Source of the DNA: Agelas oroides
Lineage: Eukaryota > Porifera > Demospongiae > Agelasida > Agelasidae
DNA length: 64,000 nt
Assembly (NCBI GenBank): GCA_949130485.1
Contig: OX422197.1
Coordinates: 6,924,991 to 6,988,990, forward strand
Direction of reading: 5' to 3'
Shown: positions 53,145 to 64,000 of the stretch, piece by piece
Numbering within the stretch: the first letter of the stretch is position 1
Layout: each line of letters begins with the position of its first letter
Program-made: the position numbers and the translations under genes
The notes under the pieces: model-generated
The model's input: the letters and a program-made list of their open reading frames with translations, nothing else
Databases searched by the model: none
Told to the model about the DNA's origin: nothing

Positions 53145-56100
53145 CAAATCCTAGCTCGGTACAAAGGTTGCACTAATGCAAGGTGCGTATTATCAAGAAG
53201 CTATGGGCATGAAGAGTTTAAAAATTTAAACCCTTTCTCGGTGCAAAAGGCGCACAAAGCTGTACAGGCCGGCCAATATCTCCTTTCCCTGTATCGCCGT
53301 ATAGTGCCTTCAATGGAAATTCGCGTGCATTCGCGACTAATCCTAGCTCGGTACAAAGGTTGCACTAATGCAAGGTGCATATTATCAAGAAGCTATGGGC
53401 ATGAAGAGTTTAAAAATGCAAACCCTTTCTCGGTGCAAAAGGCGCACAAAGCTGTAAAGGCCGTCCAATATCTCCGTTCCTTGTATCGCCGTATAGTGCC
53501 GTCAATGGAAATTCCCGTGCATTCGCGACTAATCCTAGCTCGGAACAAAGGTTGCACTATTGCAAGGTGCATATTATCAAGAAGCTATGGGCATGAAGAG
53601 TTTATAAATCTAAACCATTTCACGATGCAAAAGGCGCACAAAGCTGTACAGGCCGGCCAATATATCCTTTCACTGCATCGCCGTATAGTGCCGTCAATGG
53701 AAATTCGCGTATATTCGCGACTAATCCTAGCTCGGTACAAAGGTTGCACTAATGCAAAGTGTATATTATCAAGAAGCTATGGGTATGAACAGTTTAAAAA
53801 TTCAAAACCATTTCTCGGTGCAAAAGGCTCACAAAGCTGTACAGGCCGGCAAATATCTCCTTTCCCTGCATCGCAGTATAGTGCCGTCAATGGAAATTCG
53901 CGTGCATTCGCGACTAATCTTAGCTCGGTCCAAAGGTTGCACTAATGCAAAGTGCATATTATCAAGAAGCTATGGGCATGAACAGTTTAAAAATACAAAC
54001 CATTTCTCGGTGCAAAAGGCGCATAAAGCTGTACTGGCCGGCCAATATCTCCTTTCCCTGCATCGCAGTATAGTGCCGTGAATGGAAATTCGCGTGCATT
54101 CGCGACTAATTCTAGCTCGGTACAAAGGTTGCACTAATGCAAAGTGCATATTATCAAGAAGCTATGGGCATGAAGAGTTTAAAAATATAAACCATTTCTC
54201 GGTGCAAAAGGCGCATAAAGCTGTACTGGCCGGCCAATATCTCCTTTCCCTGCATCGCAGTATAGTGCCGTGAATGGAAATTCGCGTGCATTCGCGACTA
54301 ATTCTAGCTCGGTACAAAGGTTGCACTAATGCAAAGTGCATATTATCAAGAAGCTATGGGCATGAAGAGTTTAAAAATATAAACCATTTCTCGGTGCAAA
54401 AGGCGTACAAAGCTGTACAGGCCGGCCAATATCTCCTTTCCCTGCATCGCAGTATAGTGCCGTGAATGGAAATTCGCGTACATTCGCGACTAATCCTAGC
54501 TCGGTACAAAGGTTGCACTAATGTAAAGTGCATATTATCATGAAGCTATGGGCATGAACAGTTTAAAAATACAAACCATTTCTCTACGCAAAAGGCGCAC
54601 AAAGCTGTACTGGCTGGCCAATATCTCCTTTCCCTGCATCGCAGTATAGTGCCGTCAATGGAAATTCGCGTACATTCGCGACTAATCCTAGCTCGGTACA
54701 AAGGTTGCACTAATGCAAAGTGCATATTATCAAGAAGCTATGGGCATGAAGAGTTTAAAAATACAAACCATTTCTCGGTGCAAAAGGCGCACAAAGCTGT
54801 ACAGGCCGGCAAATATCTCCTTTCCCTGCATCGCAGTGTAGTGCCGTCAATGGAAAGTCGCGTGCATTCGCGACTAATCTTAGCTCGGTACAAAGGTTGC
54901 ACTAATGCAAGGTGCATATTATCAAGAAGCTATGGGCATGAACAGTTTATAAATACAAACCATTTCTCGGTGCAAAAGGCGCACAAAGTTGTACTTGCCG
55001 GCCAATATCTCCGCTCCCTGCATCGCAGTATAGTGCCGTGAATGGAAATTCGCGTACATTCGCGACTAATCCCAGCTCGGTACAAAGGTTGCACTAATGC
55101 AAAGTGCATATTATCAAGAAGCTATGGGAATGAAGAGTTTAAAAATACAAACCATTTCTCGGTGCAAAAGGCGCACAAAGCTGTACTGGCCGGCCAATAT
55201 CTCCGTTCCCTGCATCGCAGTATAGTGGCGTGAATGGAAATTCGCGTACATTCGCGACTAATCCTAGCTCGGTACAAAGGTTGCACTAATGCAAAGTGCA
55301 TATTATCAAGAAGCTATGGGAATGAAGAGTTTAAAAATACAGACCATTTCTCGGTGCAAAAGGCGCACAAAGCTGTACTGGCCGGCCAATATCTCCGTTC
55401 CCTGCATCGCAGTATAGTGCCGTCAATGGAAATTCGCGTACATTCGCGACTAATCCTAGCTCGGTACAAATGTTGCACTAATGTAAAGTGCATATTATCA
55501 AGAAGCTATGGGCATTAACAGTTTAAAAATACAAACCATTTCTCGGTGCAAAAGGTGCTCAAAGCTGTACTGGACGGCCAATATCTCCGTTCCCTGCATC
55601 GCAGTATAGTGCCGTGAATGGAGATTCGCGTACATTCGCGACTAATCCTAGCTCGGTACAAAGGTTGCACTAATGCAAAGTGCATATTATCAAGAAGCTA
55701 TGGACATGAAGAGTATAAAATACAAACCATTTCTCGGTGCAAAAGGCGCACAAAGCTGTACTGGCCGGCAAATATCTCCTTTCCCTGCATCGCAGTGTAG
55801 TGCCGTCAATGGAAATTCGCGTGCATTCGCGACTAATCCTAGCTCGGTACAAAGGTTGCACTAATGTAAAGTGCATATTATCATGAAGCTATGTGCATGA
55901 ACAGTTTAAAAATACAAACCATTTCTCTGTGCAAAAGGCGCACAAAGCTGTACTGGCCGGCCAATATCTCCTTTCCCTGCATCGCAGTATAGTGCCGTGA
56001 ATGGAAATTCGCGTACATTCGCGACTAATCCTAGTTCGGTACAAAGGTTGCAATAATGCAAAGTGCATATTATCAAGAAGCTATGGGCATGAACAGTTTA

Positions 56101-59100
56101 TAAATACAAACCATTTCTCGGTACAAAAGGCGCACAAAGCTGTACTGGCCGGCCAATATCTCCGTTCCCTGCATCGCAGTATAGTGCCGTGAATGGAAAT
56201 TCGCGTACATTCGCGACTAACCCTAGCTCGGTACAAAGGTTGCACTAATGCAAAGTGCATATTATCAAGAAGCTATGGGCATTAACAGTTTAAAAATACA
56301 AACCATTTCTCGGTGCAAAAGGCGCACAAAGCTGTACTGGCCTGCCAATATTTCCGTTCCCTGCATCGCAGTATAGTGCCGTGAATGGAAATTCGCGTAC
56401 ATTCGCGACTAATCCTAGCTCGGTACAAAGGTTGCACTAATGCAAGGTGCATATTATCAAGAAGCTATGGGCATGAACAGTTTATAAATACAAACCATTT
56501 CTCGGTGCAAAAGGCGCACAAAGTTGTACTTGCCGCCAATATCTCCGTTCCCTGCATCGCAGTATAGTGCCGTGAATGGAAATTCGCGTACATTCGCGAC
56601 TAATCCTAGCTCGGTACAAAGGTTGCACTAATGCAAAGTGCATATTATCAAGAAGCTATGGGAATGAAGAGTTTAAAAATACAAACCATTTCTCGGTGCA
56701 AAAGGCGCACAAAGCTGTACTGGCCGGCCAATATCTCCGTTCCCTGCATCGAAGTATAGTGCCGTGAATGGAAATTCGCGTACATTCGCGACTAATCCTA
56801 GCTCGGTACAAAGGTTGCACTAATGCAAAGTGCATATTATCAAGAAGCTATGGGAATGAAGAGTTTAAAAATACAAACCATTTCTCGGTGCAAAAGGCGC
56901 ACAAAGCTGTACTGGCCGGCCAATATCTCCGTTCCCTGCATCGCAGTGTAGTGCCGTCAATGGAAATTCGCGTGCATTCGCGACTAATCCTAGCTCGGTA
57001 CAAAGGTTGCACTAATGTAAAGTGCATATTATCATGAAGCTATGGGCATGAACAGTTTAAAAATACAAACCATTTCTCTGTGCAAAAGGCGCACAAAGCT
57101 GTACTGGCCGGCCAATATCTCCTTTCCCTGCATCGCAGTATAGTGCCGTGAATGGAAATTCGCGTACATTCGCGACTAATCCTAGTTCGGTACAAAGGTT
57201 GCAATAATGCAAAGTGCATATTATCAAGAAGCTATGGGCATGAACAGTTTATAAATACAAACCATTTCTCGGTACAAAAGGCGCACAAAGCTGTACTGGC
57301 CGGCCAATATCTCCGTTCCCTGCATCGCAGTATAGTGCCGTGAATGGAAATTCGCGTACATTCGCGACTAATCCTAGCTCGGTACAAAGGTTGCACTAAT
57401 GCAAAGTGCATATTATCAAGAAGCTATGGGCATGAAGAGTTTAAAAATACAAACCATTTCTCGGTGCAAAAGGCGCACAAAGCTGTACTGGCCTGCCAAT
57501 ATTTCCGTTCCCTGCATCGCAGTATAGTGCCGTGAATGGAAATTCGCGTATATTCGCGACTAATCCTAGCTCGGTACAAAGGTTGCACTAATGTAAAGTG
57601 CATATTATCATGAAGCTATGGGCATGAACAGTTTAAAAATACAAACCATTTCTCTGTGCAAAAGGCGCACAAAGCTGTACTGGCCGGCCAATATCTCCTT
57701 TCCCTGCATCGCAGTATAGTGCCGTGAATGGAAATTCGCGTACATTCGCGACTAATCCTAGTTCGGTACAAAGGTTGCAATAATGCAAAGTGCATATTAT
57801 CATGAAGCTATGGGCATGAACAGTTTATAAATACAAACCATTTCTCGGTACAAAAGGCGCACAAAGCTGTACTGGCCGGCCAATATCTCCGTTCCCTGCA
57901 TCGCAGTATAGTGCCGTGAATGGAAATTCGCGTACATTCGCGACTAATCCTAGCTGGGTACAAAGGTTGCACTAATGCAAAGTGCATATTATCAAGAAGC
58001 TATGGGCATGAACAGTTTATAAATACAAACCATTTCTCGGCACAAAAGGCGCACAAAGCTGTACTGGCCTGCCAATATTTCCGTTCCCTGCATCGCAGTA
58101 TAGTGCCGCGAATGGAAATTCGCGTACATTCGCGGCTAATCCTAGCTCGGTACAAAGGTTGCATTAATGCAAAGTGCATATTATCAAGAAGCTATGGGCA
58201 TGAAGAGTTTAAAAATACAAAGCATTTCTCGGTGCAAAAGGCGCACAAAGTTGTACAGGCCGGCAAATATCTCCTTTCCCTGCATCGCAGTACAGTGCCG
58301 TGAATGGAAATTCGCGTAGATTCGCGACTAATCCTAGCTCGGTACAAAGGTTGCACTAATGCAAAGTGCATATTATCAAGAAGCTATGGGCATGAAGAGT
58401 TTAAAAATACAAACCATTTCTCGGTGCAAAAGGCGCACAAAGCTGTACGGGCCGGCAAATATCTCCTTTTCCTGCATCGCAGTATAGTGCCGTGAATGGA
58501 AATTCGCGTACATTCGAGACTAATCCTAGCTCGGTACAAAGGTTGCACTAATGCAAAGTGAATATTATCAAGAAGCTATGGGCATGAAGAGTTTAAAAAT
58601 ACAAACCATTTCTCGGTGCAAAAGGCGCACAAAGCTGTACAAACCGGCAAATATCTCCTTTCCCTGCATCGCAGTATAGTGCCGTCAATAGAAATTCGCG
58701 TGCATTCGCGACTAATCCTAATTCGGTACAAAGGTTGCACTAATGCAAAGTGCATATTATTAAGAAGCTATGGGCATGAAGAGTTTAAAAATACAAACCA
58801 TTTCTCGGTGCAAAAGGCGCACAAAGCTGTACAGGCCGGCAAATATCTCCTTTCCCTGCATGGCAGTATAGTGCCGTGAATGGAAATTCGCGTGCATTCG
58901 CGACTAATCCTAGCTCGGTACAAAGGTTGCACTAATGCAAAGTGCATATTATCAAGAAGCTATGGGCATGAATAGTTTAAAAATACAAACAATTTCTCGG
59001 TGCAAAAAGCGCACAAAGCTGTACAGGCCGGCAAATATCTCCTTTCCCTGCATCGCAGTATAGTGCCGTCAATGGAAATTCGCGTGCATGCGCGACTAAT

Positions 59101-62100
59101 CCTAGCTCGGTACAAAGGTTGCACTAATGCAAAGTGCAGATTATCAAGAAGCTATGGGCATGAAGAGTTTAAAAATACAAACCATTTCTCTGTGCAAAAG
59201 GCGCACAAAGCTGTACAGGACGGCAAATATCTCCTTTCCATGCATCGCAGTATAATGCCGTCAATGGAAATTTGCGTGCATTCGCGACTAATCCAAGCTC
59301 GGTACAAAGGTTGCACTAATGCAGAGTGTACACTATCAAGAAGCTATGGGCATGAAGAGTTTAAAAATACAAACCATTTCTCGGTGCAAAAGGCGCACAA
59401 AGCTGTACTGGCCGGCCAATATCTCCGTTCCCTGCATCGCAGTATAGGGCCGTGAATGGAAATACGAGTATATTCGCGACTTATCCTAGCTCGGTACAAA
59501 GGTTGCACTAATGCAAAGTGCATATTATCAAGAAGCTATGGGCATGAAGAGTTTAAAAATACAAACCATTTCTCGGTGCAAAAGGCGCACAAAGCTGTAC
59601 GGGCCGGCAAATATCTCCTTTCCCTGCATCGCAGTATAGTGCCGTGAATGGAAATTCGCGTACATTCGAGACTAATCCTAGCTCGGTACAAAGGTTGCAC
59701 TAATGTAAAGTGCATATTATCTAGAAGCTATGGGCATGTAGAGTCTAAAAATACAAACCATTTCTCGGTGCAAAATGCGCACAAAGATGTACAGGCCGGC
59801 AAATATCTCCTTTCCATGCATCGCAGTATAGTGCCGTGAATGGAAATTCGCGTACATTCGCGAATAATTCTAGCTCGGCACAAAGGTTGCACTAATGCAA
59901 AGTGCATATTATCAAGAATCTATGGGCTTGAAGAGTTTAAAAATACAAACCATTTCTCGGTACAAAAGGCGCACAAAGCTGTACAGGCCGGCAAATATCT
60001 CCTTTCCATGCATCGCAGTATAGTGCCGTGAATGGAAATTCGCGTACATTCGCGACTAATGCTAGCTCGGCACAAAGGTTGCACTCAGAATGCAAAGTGC
60101 ATATTATCAAGAATCTATGGGCTTGAAGAGTTTAAAAATACAAACCATTTCTCGGTACAAAAGGCGCACAAAGCTGTACAGGCCGGCAAATATCTCCTTT
60201 CCCTGCATCGCAGTATAGTGCCGTCAAAGGAAATTCACGTGCATTCGCGACTAATCCTAGCTCGGTACAAAGGTTGCACTAATGCAAAGTGCATATTATA
60301 AAGAAGCTATGGGCATGAAAAGTTTAAAAATAGAAACCATTTCTCGGTGCAAAAGGCGCACAAAGCTGTACAGGCCGGCAAATATCTCCTTTCTCTGCAT
60401 CGCAGTATATTGACGTCAATGGAAATTCGCGTACATTCGCGACTAATCCTAGCTCGGTACAAAGGTTGCACTAATGCACATTGCATATTATCAAGAAGCT
60501 ATGGGCATGAAGAGTTTAAAAATACAAAGCATTTCTCGGTGCAAAAGGCGCACAAAGTTGTACAGGCCGGCAAATATCTCCTTTCCCTGCATCGCAGTAA
60601 AGTGCCGTGAATGGAAATTCGCGTAGATTCGCGACTAATCCTAGCTCGGTACAAAGGTTGCACTAATGCAAAGTGCATATTATCAAGAAGCTATGGGCAT
60701 GAAGAGTTTAAAAATACAAACCATTTCTCGGTGCAAAAGGCGCACAAAGCTGTACAGGCCGGCAAATATCTCCTTTCCCTGCATCGCAGTACAGTGCCGT
60801 GAATGGAAATTCGCGTACATTCGCGACTAATCCTAGCTCGGTACAAAGGTTGCACTAATGCAAAATGCATATTATCAAGAAGCTATGGGCATGAAGAGTT
60901 TAAAAATACAAACCATTTCTCGGTGCAAAAGGCGCACAAAGCTGTACGGGCCGGCAAATATCTCCTTTTCCTGCATCGCAGTATAGTGCCGTGAATGGAA
61001 ATCCGCGTACATTCGAGACTAATTCTAGCTCGGTACAAAGGTTGCACTAATGCAAAGTGAATATTATCAAGAAGCTATGGGCATGAAGAGTTTAAAAATA
61101 CAAACCATTTCTCGGTGCAAAAGGCGCACAAAGCTGTACAGGCCGGCAAATATCTCCTTTCCCTGCATCGCTGTATAGTGCCGTCAATGGAAATTCGCGT
61201 ACATTCGCGACTAATCCTAGCTCGGTACAAAGGTTGCACTAATGCAAAGTGCATATTATCAAGAAGCTATGGGCATGAATAGTTTAAAAATACAAACAAT
61301 TTCTCGGTGCAAAAAGCGCACAAAGCTGTACAGGCCGGCAAATATCTCCTTTCCCTGCATCGCAGTATAGTGCCGTCAATGGAAATTCGCGTGCATGCGC
61401 GACTAATCCTAGCTCGGTACAAAGGTTGCACTAATGCAAAGTGCAGATTATCAAGAAGTTATGGGCATGAAGAGTTTAAAAATACAAACCATTTCTCTGT
61501 GCAAAAGGCGCACAAAGCTGTACAGGACGGCAAATATCTCCTTTCCCTGCATCGCAGTATAATGCCGTCAATGGAAATTTGCGTGCATTCGCGACTAATC
61601 CAAGCTCGGTACAAAGGTTGCACTAATGCAGAGTGTATACTATCAAGAAGCTATGGGCATGAAGAGTTTAAAAATACAAACCATTTCTCGGTGCAAAAGG
61701 CGCACAAAGCTGTACTGGCCGGCCAATATCTCCGTTCCCTGCATCGCAGTATAGTGCCGTGAATTGAAATACGAGTATATTCGCGACTTATCCTAGCTCG
61801 GTACAAAGGTTGCACTAATGCAAAGTGCATATTATCAAGAAGCTATGGGCATGAAGAGTTTAAAAATACAAACCATTTCTCGGTGCAAAAGGCGCACAAA
61901 GCTGTACGGGCCGGCAAATATCTCCTTTCCCTGCATCGCAGTATAGTGCCGTGAATAGAAATTCGCGTACATTCGAGACTAATCCTAGCTCGGTACAAAG
62001 GTTGCACTAATGTAAAGTGCATATTATCAAGAAGCTATGGGCATGAATAGTTTAAAAATACAAACAATTTCTCGGTGCAAAAAGCGCACAAAGCTGTACA

Positions 62101-64000
62101 GGCCGGCAAATATCTCCTTTCCCTGCATCGCAGTATAGTGCCGTCAATGGAAATTCGCGTGCATGCGCGACTAATCCTAGCTCGGTACAAAGGTTGCACT
62201 AATGCAAAGTGCAGATTATCAAGAAGCTATGGGCCTGAAGAGTTTAAAAATACAAACCATTTCTCTGTGCAAAAGGCGCACAAAGCTGTACAGGACGGCA
62301 AATATCTCCTTTCCCTGCATCGCAGTATAATGCCGTCAATGGAAATTTGCGTGCATTCGCGACTAATCCAAGCTCGGTACAAAGGTTGCACTAATGCAGA
62401 GTGTATACTATCAAGAAGCTATGGGCATGAAGAGTTTAAAAATACAAACCATTTCTCGGTGCAAAAGGCGCACAAAGCTGTACTGGCCGGCCAATATCTC
62501 CGTTCCCTGCATCGCAGTATAGTGCCGTGAATGGAAATACGAGTATATTCGCGACTTATCCTAGCTCGGTACAAAGGTTGCACTAATGCAAAGTGCATAT
62601 TATCAAGAAGCTATGGGCATGAAGAGTTTAAAAATACAAACCATTTCTCGGTGCAAAAGGCGCACAAAGCTGTACGGGCCGGCAAATATCTCCTTTCCCT
62701 GCATCGCAGTATAGTGCCGTGAATGGAAATTCGCGTACATTCGAGACTAATCCTAGCTCGGTACAAAGGTTGCACTAATGTAAAGTGCATATTATCTAGA
62801 AGCTATGGGCATGTAGAGTCTAAAAATACAAACCATTTCTCGGTGCAAAATGCGCACAAAGATGTACAGGCCGGCAAATATCTCCTTTCCATGCATCGCA
62901 GTATAGTGCCGTGAATGGAAATTCGCGTACATTCGCGACTAATTCTAGCTCGGTACAAAGGTTGCACTAATGCAAAGTGCATATTATCAAGAATCTATGG
63001 GCTTGAAGAGTTTAAAAATACAAACCATTTCTCGGTACAAAAGGCGCACAAAGCTGTACAGGCTGGCAAATATCTCCTTTCCATGCATCGCAGTATAGTG
63101 CCGTGAATGGAAATTCACGTACATTCGCGACTAATCCTAGCTCGGCACAAAGGTTGCACTAATGCAAAGTGCATATTATCAAGAATCTATGGGCTTGAAG
63201 AGTTTAAAAATACAAACCATTTCTCGGTACAAAAGGCGCACAAAGCTGTACAGGCCGGCAAATATCTCCTTTCCCTGCATCGCAGTATATTGCCGTCAAA
63301 GGAAATTCACGTGCATTCGCGACTAATCCTAGCTCGGTACAAAGGTTGCACTAATGCAAAGTGCATATTATCAAGAAGCTATGGGCATGAATAGTTTAAA
63401 AATACAAACAATTTCTCGGTGCAAAAAGCGCACAAAGCTGTACAGGCCGGCAAATATCTCCTTTCCCTGCATCGCAGTATAGTGCCGTCAATGGAAATTC
63501 GCGTGCATGCGCGACTAATCCTAGCTCGGTACAAAGGTTGCACTAATGCAAAGTGCAGATTATCAAGAAGCTATGGGCCTGAAGAGTTTAAAAATACAAA
63601 CCATTTCTCTGTGCAAAAGGCGCACAAAGCTGTACAGGACGGCAAATATCTCCTTTCCCTGCATCGCAGTATAATGCCGTCAATGGAAATTTGCGTGCAT
63701 TCGCGACTAATCCAAGCTCGGTACAAAGGTTGCACTAATGCAGAGTGTATACTATCAAGAAGCTATGGGCATGAAGAGTTTAAAAATACAAACCATTTCT
63801 CGGTGCAAAAGGCGCACAAAGCTGTACTGGCCGGCCAATATCTCCGTTCCCTGCATCGCAGTATAGTGCCGTGAATGGAAATACGAGTATATTCGCGACT
63901 TATCCTAGCTCGGTACAAAGGTTGCACTAATGCAAAGTGCATATTATCAAGAAGCTATGGGCATGAAGAGTTTAAAAATACAAACCATTTCTCGGTGCAA
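53145..64000 (+). repeat. 192-bp satellite array, about 56 copies, continues beyond window
   Basis: Monomers of 192 bp carry landmarks ATGGAAATTCGCGT, CTAGCTCGGTACAAAGG, TTATCAAGAAGCTATGGGCA and GGCGCACAAAGCTGTAC. Because 192 is 64 codons, most monomers show a 63-codon frame from ATGG to a TGA overlapping the next ATG (CCGTGAATGG); where CCGTCAATGG occurs the frame runs into the next unit. Some monomers contain in-frame stops (TCATGA near 54,538, 55,890 and 57,034; CATTAA near 55,515 and 56,280; GAATAG near 58,970), so coding use is not supported. One monomer near 60,085 has a 3-bp insertion. Confidence 0.97.
59000..63874 (+). repeat. Higher-order duplications within the satellite
   Basis: A marker monomer with GCATGCGCGACTAAT occurs at about 59,088, 61,395, 62,163 and 63,507. 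The spacings are 2307, 768 and 1344 bp, i.e. 12 (plus 3 bp), 4 and 7 monomers. Runs of distinctive variants from 59,000-60,300 reappear in order at 62,075-63,375. Confidence 0.8.

Noticed and set aside
53079-64000. A large tandem-repeat protein encoded by the 192-bp units
   Set aside because: Many monomers end in TGA, and others contain TGA, TAA or TAG at different internal positions; the same sequence occurs inverted as a block. A 64-codon unit will often be open in one frame by chance.

Overview
This is a eukaryotic genomic window, most likely from a marine invertebrate and quite possibly a sponge. Genes are split by GT-AG introns. The largest exon encodes a Roc-type GTPase with a COR-like region that splices to a death domain, and the DNA is full of DNA-transposon derivatives, CR1/L2-like retrotransposons and a satellite. 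The taxonomic call is an inference from this combination, not from a marker gene. There is no prokaryotic organisation.

Layout. (1) About 1.9-22.4 kb, plus strand: one gene assembled from exons whose phases agree at every junction. Four in-frame small exons (33, 24, 21 and 42 bp) and a 157-bp exon encode an N-terminal charged coiled coil. A 2.1-kb exon encodes the Roc GTPase and COR-like region, an optional Pro/Thr-rich exon and a 42-bp linker exon follow, and two exons encode a death domain ending in TAG. This looks like a signalling or innate-type scaffold: coiled-coil oligomerisation, nucleotide switch, death-fold output. Its largest upstream introns hold CA/CT-rich tracts, MITEs, a Harbinger-type MITE and a decayed minus-strand retrotransposon ORF1. 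(2) About 24.4-38.4 kb, plus strand: scattered exon candidates whose gene identity I could not determine. They include a start exon at 33,047 that is interrupted by a MITE. (3) About 38.8-43.3 kb, minus strand: eleven exons of a kynurenine/cysteine-S-conjugate aminotransferase (KYAT3-like). Every splice phase agrees, except for a one-base frameshift just before the PLP-lysine motif, and the last ~80-90 codons were not found. (4) 43.5-48.9 kb: nested transposons, including an inverted copy of a composite element at 33.5-36.4 kb. (5) 49.07-52.0 kb: a 5'-truncated non-LTR retrotransposon (endonuclease C-terminus plus YADD reverse transcriptase), frameshifted and split by a 653-bp hAT-like element. 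(6) 52.0-64.0 kb: a 192-bp satellite, first as a short inverted block and then as about 56 direct monomers running off the window, with higher-order duplications.

The most distinctive signal is in the mobile DNA. One large MITE group has termini TAG(C/T)CTCG/A and 9-bp target-site duplications (seven perfect examples here). Its interiors are unrelated to one another, it nests in itself repeatedly, and in one case it encloses spliceable coding sequence, resembling plant Pack-MULEs. A second family has the terminus CATAGATAATAGAG and 7-bp target duplications in all three copies. Those copies are 1,750, 244 and only 30 bp long.
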